64,000 nucleotides of DNA from Anastrepha obliqua (taxonomy: Eukaryota > Arthropoda > Insecta > Diptera > Tephritidae), in assembly GCF_027943255.1 (NCBI RefSeq), contig NC_072894.1, positions 79,275,601-79,339,600 on the forward strand. The letters run 5' to 3'. Within the stretch, counting starts at the first letter, position 1; every line of letters begins with the position of its first letter. This document shows, in pieces, positions 56,605 through 64,000 of this stretch. The notes under the pieces were generated by a model. That model was not told the origin of the DNA. It saw nothing but the letters and a program-made list of their open reading frames with translations, and did not search any database. The translations under genes were made by a program, and so were the position numbers.

Positions 56605-56775
56605 TCATAAGCATTTTCATGGCAGAATACCCACGGAGGTTTGACATTGCCTACCGAGGGGTGACCGATATTAAAAAAAATAGTTTCTATCATTTTGCTC
56701 TTTCATGCATGGTGATTCGAACCTATACACCTCCGCATTGTGGTCGCGCACCAACTCACTTCAGAAATTTGTATG
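56605..56775 (-). repeat. SINE, partial
   Basis: Minus-strand SINE: body blocks complementary to TTCATGGCAGAATACCCACG and GACATTGCCTACCGAGGGGT, then the head with B box complement TGATTCGAACC and GTCGCGCACCAACTCACT. The tail module is absent. Confidence 0.75.
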
Positions 56776-56969
56776 AAATCAAAATTAAATATTTTAGTAG
56801 CCAAATTTACTTTTGTTTTGCAATTGCTAAGTGGTGAGTTTCGAATAGTTATCTTGTTGAAAAACATTAGCAAAGGTTTCTAGTATTTAGCAACCGGAAA
56901 AGTCTAGAGTAAAAATTCAGAAGAAGCAGTAAAACATTAATAAATTTATATTGGACAGTCCTTTTTTGA

Positions 56970-57165
56970 TAACCGCGATAACCGCTTACCCGAGTTTGGT
57001 CGAGTTTAACAAAGCGCGCCGGTTGTTTCTTTCTCGTGGTAACCTTCCTCTTCCTCTACTACCACCAGCTGGTACCGCATCGAATACTTTCAGAGCCGGA
57101 GCGTTTGTATCCATTCGGGCAACATGACCCAGCCAACGTAGTAGCTGGATCTTTATTCGCTAATA
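56970..57165 (-). pseudogene. RTE/CFDP2-like LINE, 3' fragment
   Basis: Matches the 42041-42295 region: CGATAACCGCTTACCCGAGT, CTACTACCACCAGCTGGTAC, CCGGAGCGTTTGTATCCATT. One block is deleted near 57045. Encodes parts of VFDAVPAGG and the flanking C-terminus on the minus strand. Confidence 0.75.
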
Positions 57166-57244
57166 GCATTTTCAATAAAAATAATTAATTTTAAAATTTC
57201 CTTCGACGAGTGTTAAAATTTGACGAATAGATAGCACCTAACTA

Positions 57245-58080
57245 AAGAGTTTTCCAATAATAAGTGTTATTTTGAATAGCCCGCTATTTTGGTAGATGTC
57301 ACTTTTGTCATTAAAATTATTAAAATTCACTATGAAAATGGTGACAATTTGGCAGAGACAGTTCGTAAAACTCGTACATTTTTGGGTTATCGTGAAGCAC
57401 CTTGTCGGACCGCAATACAGAGATTGGTGAAAAAGCGAGAGCTGTTCGGACAAGTAAGTGATGTGAATAATAAAACCCGTGCACGTCGCTCAAGAACAGC
57501 CGAAAATATTGCTGTTGTAGCCGAAAGTGTTGAAGAAAACCCAGGTTTTCCATTCCTCGTCGTACTTTGGAATTAGGCATTCCACAAACGTCATTACACC
57601 GGGTTTTACATAAAGATTTGGGTTTTGAGGCTTATAAAGTCCAGTTAACACAAGAACTCAAGCCGGCCGATCATCAACAACGTCGTGTCTTTGCTGATTG
57701 GGTCGTTGAAATGCATGAAAATGATCCGGAATTCCATCGAAAAATCATCTTGAGTGATGGAACCCATTTCCACCTCGGTGGAAATGGAAATTGTGGAATC
57801 TGAGGCTCAGAAAATACAAGAGTTATTGTAGAAAAGCCTCTCTATAACGTGTGACTGTTTGGTGCGGTTTATGGTCCGGCGGAGTCATTGGACCTTACTT
57901 TTTCGAAAATGAAGCTGGAGCACCAGTTACGGTGAATGGATTGCGCTAACGATTTTTTATGGAATTGGATGGTGTTGATCTGGACATCGTTTATTTTCAA
58001 CAAGACGGCGCTATGTGCCACACAAGCAACGAAACCATTGCTCTGATACCAAAATAACACCTCTTATTGGGAAACCCTTT
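57245..58080 (+). mobile_element. mariner-like deletion derivative (5' half kept)
   Basis: Termini AAGAGTTTTCCAATAATAAG and inverted AAAGGGTTTCCCAATAAGAG, with TA flanks: the same family as 28238-28740 and 40788-41344. The transposase N-terminus (YENGDNLAETVRKTRTFLG, ENIAVVAESVEENPG) is followed, after one frameshift near 57560, by ELGIPQTSLHRVLHKDLGFE and HRKIILSDGTHFHLGGN (first aspartate). VTVWCGLWSGGVIGPYFFEN-like residues and FQQDGAMCH (second aspartate) come next. The sequence then jumps to the right terminus, so the third aspartate and the C-terminus are missing. Confidence 0.88.
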
Positions 58081-59342
58081 ATTTAATTTTAATAGACAAA
58101 TGTTGCTGGCACTCGCGAAATGTTCACAAATACATTCATATAATCTATAAATATACTTACACAGAATATAGTGGAAAAAATTTTTAAAAACTTTGCGGTT
58201 TTTTTATTTATTTACACTTTGGCGTTTTAAAAACAAAACACGTTTAAAAACAAAAACGTTAAAATTACCATTAAATTCCCATGCGGAAAATGCATTATGC
58301 AGTAAAATTAATATCAAATGTTTATATGTCGTTATTATTTAATTTCGTCTTTTAATTTTTCTTCAGAAATGCCCAAATGGCCCATCTTATTACACATACA
58401 TACATATTTGTATATGCATATGTATGCGGTGCACTCTGTGCTAATGCATTCTAGTTTATATTGAATCAAACGATAAAACCTTCTTAGACTCTTTTTCCCA
58501 TTAAACAGACGTAGTGGTTGTTGTTTTTTTCCCCTCTTTTTTCACTCAGCTGAATGTTATTGTTCTGCGCTGTGCTGCTCTTTTGTCTGCTGTTGCTGAT
58601 GTTGCTAATTCAACTTTAAATTTCATTTTAGTTATTCCATGCGCGTCGACTGAAATAACTTCTTTTACTTAAGCGCCGTAAGTATTCGTGTGCATTTATG
58701 CGCGTTTGTGTGTGGGCAGGCATTTCTTTTGTTGGCTACATCTTAACAACTGCTAAGCTGCTTTGTTCTTAATTAAGTCGTGCTGTGTATGCATGTATGG
58801 AAGTGTTGGATGTGCCAGAGTAAATAGTACACACTTCACTACAGCTTCTTCACTGAATTGCTCTAAAAATTTTCAGAGTGTCTGCAAAATGCTTTTGTCC
58901 ATAAATAGAGCATAGCAGCAGGCGAAGTAGAAAACTGGATTGGTATGCACAGACTCTTGAAGCAACGGCTGGTTTTGTTAGAAATGAATGGTAGAAATTG
59001 CAATGTAGAATTATCCCAAATGATGTCTAGATTTTAAATTTTTAAACGCGACAATCGTACCTGATCCTATTTTTGTGATCCGGTTAAAAGTATTATAGTG
59101 TATTCTTGTACTTTATGCTAGAGTTGTCAAATTTTTGCTTTCTTTTCTCAGAACTATTATACTAGCATCAGACGCATGTGTGACACTTTCTACCCTCTTC
59201 AAAAAGTGAGCGTGAACGCTGTCCTACTGATTTTTTGTTTATCTGTGTACATAAGTTCGTCAAAATACTTGTCCGAAAACTTTAGTTATTATCATACAAA
59301 AAATGGAAGTAAATCGTTCCATTTTATTATAAGTAATATATA
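58081..59342. other. unassigned
   Basis: No recognisable gene. TACATA-type simple sequence at 58393-58430; GCTG-rich run at 58565-58605. Confidence 0.3.
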
Positions 59343-60905
59343 ATGTGGGGCGGATGGTTCCATATGTAGAAGTCCACGCAAGTGGGAAAAGTTACTGATC
59401 ACCACTCTCTTGGGAGTGGCTAGGACGATTCTTCTGCAGCTCACAACGTCCGGGATTAGCCCACGTATCCTCTGGGTAGCTTCCGAACAACCGTTCGGGA
59501 GTGAGCTAACGTGAGAAGGGGAAACATTCCAGGATAGCTGGTTGTGCGCTGGATTTGGGACCCGCCAATTAAAAATCCATGGAAAGATTAAAAAGCCTCG
59601 GATGAGACTTCCCTATACTGATGACGACCACTGCAAACGAAATAAAGATTACGATTTGAGGGCATGCACCTGGACAGTCCGGTTCCTTAATGGGGAAGGT
59701 GCCACTGCCCGACTGGTTGATGTCCTCGTGAGAGTGAAGGCTGACATCACTGCCATTCAAGAGATGCGATGGACGGGACAAGGCAAGAAAAGCGTAGGAC
59801 CTTTTGACGTCTACTACAGCTGCCATGTAAAGGAGCGCAAATTCGGTGTTGGATTTGTTGTGGGAGAGAGACTTGGCAACGAAGTACTGTCGTGAACTCC
59901 GGCGGACGAGCGTCTTGCAACAATCCGCATCAAAGCCCGTTTTTTTAACATATCGCTAATTTGCGAACACGCCCCTACGAAAGAGAAAGACGATGCGACC
60001 AAAGATTCCTTCTATGAGTGCTTGGAACTTTCCTATGTGCGCTGGCCTCGCCACGACATAAAAATCGTGCTTGGCGACTTCCACGCCACGGTGGGCAAGG
60101 AGGGAATTTTTGGTCACACAGTCGGAAAATTCAGCTTGCACAACGAAACATCCGGTAACGGACAGAGGCTGATCGACTTCGCCGGGGCTCGAAACATGGT
60201 AGTCTGCAGCACCAGATTCCAGCCACCTGGCTGTCTCCTTATCGAAGCCACCTGGCTGTCTCCTTATTGAAAAACACGAAACCAGATCGATCATGTTGTG
60301 ATAGATGAAAGACACGCTTCTAGTGTATTAGATGTACGTATGATCCAAGGACCCAACATCGACTCGGATCACTACTTTGTTGCAGCCAAACTGCGCACAC
60401 GCCCCTGTGCAGCAAAAAACGTACATCAACCTACGCAAAGAATGTTCAACATCGAAAAGCTGCAATCAAAACAGACAGCCAGAATATTTGCCACCCGACA
60501 CTCACTCCTGCCCTCAGAGAGTACTGCCCAACAAACCGGCATGCACGAACAATGGAGCAACATTTCTCGTTCTCTACGTACCGCCGCCGAAGAAGAAATC
60601 GGATTCCGGCGAGCCCGAAAAAACAGTTGGTACGACGAGGAATGTCATGCTGCCGCAGAAAGAAAGGATGCCACGCTGCGATCGGGCGCAACGCGAGCCA
60701 TGTGGGATCGCTACAGATAGCTAAAAAAGGAAGAGAGACGTATTATCCGACAGAAGAAACCAGAGGCCGAAATACGTGAGTACGAGGAGCTTGATATGCT
60801 GGCCATAGGAACAACGCCCGAAAATTCTACCATTGACTACCACTTGAAAGAAGCCAGAGGGAGTTCCAGTCGAGTGAGATGGTTTCGGCAAATAAGGCAG
60901 TCAAA
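59343..60905 (+). pseudogene. RTE/CFDP2-like LINE, 5' part
   Basis: A GC-richer leader (59343-59570) precedes a frame starting near KKPRMRLPYTDDDHCKRNKD. The endonuclease domain follows: DITAIQEMRWTGQGK, DVYYSCHVKERKFGVGFVVG, a TGA near 59893, FFNISLICEHAPTKEKDD, IVLGDFHATVGKEG and, after a frame change, GPNIDSDHYFVAAKLR (SDH motif). Downstream are SIS-type sequences NSWYDEECHAAAERKDATLR and EARGSSSRVRWFRQ to about 60900. The reverse transcriptase is absent: the copy has its 5' end but lacks the 3' part, the opposite of usual LINE truncation, so it was probably cut by a later event. Confidence 0.85.
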
Positions 60906-61136
60906 TTTATGGTTTTAAATTCTCTATATGGTACGTTGCTTACTGGCTTCATTTTACAAAACTCTACATGATATTATCTCAAGAAATATTTAGTAATGAA
61001 TAAAATGAAATTAAATGAATCTAGCTTAAGAAGACTGATGATGTACGTATTTCAGGACCCAAACTTTTTCATTTATTGTAATATAATTCCAGAACATTTG
61101 GGATTAGTTTTAATGCTTTAATCAGTATTATAAATA

Positions 61137-61530
61137 CAGTAATCCCCCTATAATGCGGTACTTTTAATAACTCGATTTCATATTACGCGATTTAATATTC
61201 TGTGTGTAATGCGGTATTTCCCCCCTATTTCTGTACTGTCAATTATTTGTAGAGTTCCTAATTAAATTTACTCCGTGTTCATAGTTTTTGAAGTGTAAGA
61301 GTACTGAATATATAAGCATAGATGCACTTAAAGGCAAAAAAATCTCAATTTTATGAGTATATATTTTAAATAAAATATTTATTTCTCAGCCATGACAAGT
61401 GAAAAGACCCAAGGTAAAAAGAAAATGTATTTCTCTACAACAAAAAATTGATGTATTGGCCTCATACGGGCGAGTTATTCGAAAATACTTCAAAGCGTTT
61501 TCCTACAACGTGGACAACCTTTTCTTACTA
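61137..61530 (+). pseudogene. pogo/Tigger-like element start
   Basis: Begins TA-CAGTAATCCCCCTATAAT, the kind of terminus seen in pogo/Tigger elements. About 255 bp in, ATGACAAGTGAAAAGACCCA opens MTSEKTQGKKKM; in the next frame SLQQKIDVLASYGRVIRKY follows, typical of the CENP-B-like N-terminal helix-turn-helix of pogo transposases. The sequence is then interrupted by the foldback MITE at 61531. The catalytic part was not recognised beyond 62226. Confidence 0.6.
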
Positions 61531-62225
61531 TTCCGGGAGCCAGGGGTCATTTTGACCTCATTATTTCATGCCGACTGATTTTAATACTGAAGGCAGACAC
61601 CATCCAATGGACGACGAAAGCAACCGTCACCTGGTCCAGTAGCGGTGGGTATGTGCGTGGGATGCTGCGAAACGTGTCGAAAAAAAAATTTTAAAAACTC
61701 ATTTTACACCGGCTGAAATTTTTTTCATGTTTTGTTGACATTTAGTAGAATAAAAAAAAAAATAGTCAGCTGCGCGGTAGAGGGGGGAAAACACGTCAGC
61801 TGAACAGGTGAACTTGTAAAATAAAAATTGAAAAGTAAAACTACTTATGCCGATTGAAATTTTTTTACATAATTTTGGACACATGAAAATATTATATAAT
61901 AAGGATGGTCAGCTGGGCAGACCGTCAGCCGAAGCAAGAATGTATCATTGCGTTCTGCTGACGTATTTTCCCCCCTCTACGGTACAGCTGACTATTTTTT
62001 TTTATTGTACTCAATGTCAACAATACATGAAAAAAATTTCAGCTGGTATAAAATGAGTTGGTAGAAATTTTGTTTCGACACGTTTCGTACCCTCCCACAA
62101 TCACACCTACCGCGGGTACGCCAGCTGACGTTCTCTTTCGTTATTCATGAAAGCTAAATTACAAGTATAGTCAAGAATTTAACAGTATAAAAGCGCAGTC
62201 CAAAATCGACCCCTGGCTCCCGGAC
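61531..62225 (+). mobile_element. foldback MITE, copy 2 (intact)
   Basis: Outer ends TTCCGGGAGCCAGGGGTCA and GACCCCTGGCTCCCGGAC with TA either side. The arms of nearly 300 bp are imperfectly inverted (GAAACGTGTCG, TTTTACACCGGCTGAAATTT, GGTAGAGGGGGGAAAA and their complements). Copy 1 (10145-12168) is the same element before or with the Helentron insertion. No coding capacity. Confidence 0.85.
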
Positions 62226-62394
62226 TATAAGAGGAATGTTTAAAAAATATATTTTCAGCATTTTCGATTCAAAGTTAGAATAATACTCCGCAATGCGCTC
62301 ACCAGACAAAAAGTTAGTAATTATCCTTGTACTTTAATTTGTAATCATAACTTTTAGAAAACTTTTAAGTATGACTTCTTCCACTTAATTTTAG

Positions 62395-63605
62395 TGTGAT
62401 AAAGCGGAAATTGGGAGTTTCTCAAGGATCTATTCTTGGACTTCTTTGCTTCTCTTTGGTGAAATGCATTCTCACTTGTATGCAGATGTTGTCCAGTTTT
62501 ATTGATTTTCGAACCGCAATGATATGAATGGCTGTGCTCTTAAAATCCCACATCAACAAATGAGCATCCGATAATGCAATAATTCTTGACCCTAAGATTC
62601 ATCTGCTTGTTATTTCACGAAAGCTTTTCGACACTGCAACTTTTCTAAAAATCTTACTTATCGTCAATTTGTGCATACGCCTAAAAATCTCGGAACCATT
62701 TTCAACTAAAGATTAACTTGGCAAATACATATATATATATGGCGCTTATACCCTTTTTGGGTATTTGTGAGGTGCGTCTTGCTGTTGTACCACAAATAGA
62801 GAGACCTACAGTTTTAAGCCGAATGCGAACGGCAGCTATTTTTTATGAAAAGCTTTTCCATATCAGAAATGCCATTGCCTGCCGAGAGGCGACCGCTATT
62901 AGGAAAAATTTGTGCTTTATTTTGGTGTTTCACCTAGATTCAGACCTACGTTCTCTCTGAATTACGAATGGTAGTCAGGCACCAACCCATTCGGCTACGG
63001 CGGCCGTCGTACTTGGCATAGTAACGTAAATTCAGTTGTAGCTAAGTCGTACGGAATGCTTCGCATGCTCTGTACTATGTAACAATTTACTTCTCTACGT
63101 GATTGTTATGTGTTCGGCATCAAGGCAACTGATCACGTTTCTCTTCTTTCAGTCACAATCTACTCCATGTCCTTGGATAAGCTTCTTCAGTTCATATCCT
63201 TCTTACTTGTACACAAAATCTACTACACGGAAGTACCTGGGTACCTCGCCCTCAGAATAACTGCCACGAAGTCAGTGAGAAACTCAAAACTTCTCGCTGC
63301 TAGATACAAAACACAAACGTCGAAAAGATAGTTCTTGGTGCATGTGACTCGACTTTGGAATTCTGTCCCCAAAATGTATGTAGTATCTATAAGGAGACGC
63401 GAATTTAAGAGATATACTCTTATTAGCACTAAGAAAGATAATTTTAATTTAATTCATAAGTACTGTTAGGTTGATTTGCTTTTCTATGTAACTTAAAATA
63501 TTTTTGTAAATTTTACCATGACAATTTTAAACCAATGTTACTAGCGCTAATAATTATAAGGTTTACCCTCACTGTGTTAGGATCGAATCATTAAATAAAT
63601 AAAAA
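62395..63605 (+). pseudogene. LINE reverse transcriptase C-terminal half with (TAAA)n tail, split by SINE
   Basis: KLGVSQGSILGLLCFSL is reverse transcriptase motif 4, followed in shifting frames by YAD-VQ-Y-like and SRKLFDTATFLKILLIVN residues up to 62723. After the SINE the sequence continues with YGMLRMLCTM, DHVSLLSVTIYSMSLDKLLQ, FISFLLVHKIYYTEVPGYLA and RLWNSVPKMYVV, the C-terminal region of a jockey/CR1-like LINE. The tail TAAATAAATAAA is at about 63592-63603. Multiple stops; inactive. Confidence 0.75.
62724..63010 (-). repeat. full-length SINE with target-site duplication
   Basis: Minus-strand SINE with head (complement of CCAACCCATTCGGCTACGGC at about 62984-63003), body, and tail module near 62745-62800 (TTGCTGTTGTACCACAAATA complement), ending in an (AT)n run. 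ACTTGGCA stands on both sides (62716-62723 and 63011-63018): an 8-bp duplication inside the LINE coding sequence. Confidence 0.85.
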
Positions 63606-63856
63606 CTCAAAAAAATTTGAAGTACCTAAAAATCGCTTTGATTTTTAACATTTTTTTATTTCTTGATGACATTTCGCAGTTTCTTCTACATAAAATATAT
63701 TTTAACTGATAGATACTCCATATTTTACGTAAGAAATTACAAATGGAACACATATTCTGAAAGCAAGCGCTGCATACAGTTTATTGCTTGCGGAAAATCG
63801 TTACAGAGATGCTATAAAATTATTGTAGGATCATTGGAATTAAGATAGGATCATTG

Positions 63857-64000
63857 CAAATCAAAGATGGATTAGCGTTAAAATCTGTGAAATTGCTAGG
63901 CAAACATGGCCAAGGCTAAATCTGCGTCTGTCCAGGAGTATCATAAAATTGAGTAGACTTCAAATCAGAACCCCAGTAGGGGCCCTCACAGGACATTGTC
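63857..64000 (+). pseudogene. LINE C-terminal region fragment, cut by window edge
   Basis: One open frame reads VKICEIARQTWPRLNLRLSR and RTPVGALTGHC up to the edge, matching the W------L-L-R-----VG-LTGH motif between the RNase H and zinc motif of jockey/R1-type LINEs. The downstream part lies outside the window. Confidence 0.65.

Noticed and set aside
1..64000. CRISPR array, operon structure or prokaryotic features
   Set aside because: Nothing of this kind; composition and element content are those of an insect nuclear genome.

Overview
The window looks like intergenic or intronic DNA of a higher dipteran, most likely a tephritid fruit fly. This is inferred from the AT-rich composition, the mix of mariner/Tc1, piggyBac, jockey/I-like LINE and Helentron-like elements, and a dispersed tRNA-derived SINE of the kind I associate with tephritids. 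I recognise no host protein-coding gene, rRNA, functional tRNA or CRISPR array. Almost everything that can be named is a transposable element (TE) or a fragment of one. Most are broken and many are nested.

Layout: 0-5 kb holds a mariner-like element with an internal foldback insertion, then LINE fragments. 5-9 kb has mariner remnants, one (7.8-8.8 kb) with both termini. 10.1-12.2 kb is a foldback MITE split by a 1.3-kb Helentron-like element that itself carries a two-headed SINE. 13.2-18.3 kb is a run of mariner remnants. 18.4-21.9 kb is a mariner into which a 2.2-kb piggyBac-like element has inserted at TTAA. 22.9-26.6 kb has Tc1- and mariner-like elements. 28.2 kb is a mariner deletion derivative. 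30.5-31.7 kb is a second Helentron copy. 32.0-33.7 kb is a tandem pair of GTTTCCACC-ended elements carrying the same SINE. 35.9-36.7 kb is a third Helentron-like element. 37.7 kb is a hAT-type MITE with a perfect 8-bp target-site duplication. 38.3-40.2 kb is one mariner broken by a LINE and a SINE. 42-47 kb has RTE/CFDP2-like LINE fragments and a mariner. 49.4-52.4 kb is a 2.9-kb element with about 535-bp terminal inverted repeats and an intact 453-residue FEN1/XPG-like nuclease gene. 52.5-58.1 kb has two DD41D-type mariner derivatives and a degenerate A/T satellite. 59.3-64 kb has the 5' part of an RTE-like LINE, a pogo-like start, a second foldback MITE and two further LINE fragments.

The best candidate for something not well described is the 49.4-52.4 kb element. 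Its only clear gene has the acidic motif series of flap endonucleases rather than a DDE transposase, its ORF is intact, and its long arms are nearly identical, so it moved or was copied recently. Other notable points are deletion derivatives of one mariner family that keep complementary halves of the transposase, a SINE composite with convergent tRNA-like promoters, Helentron-like elements whose N-terminus and endonuclease end are brought together by internal deletion, and a piggyBac-like ORF that has lost one catalytic aspartate by an in-frame deletion.

The elements do not form a pathway. Context is mainly useful for relative age: the piggyBac-like element is younger than its mariner host, Helentron copy 1 is younger than its MITE, and the LINE and SINE at 38.8-39.8 kb are younger than the mariner they split.
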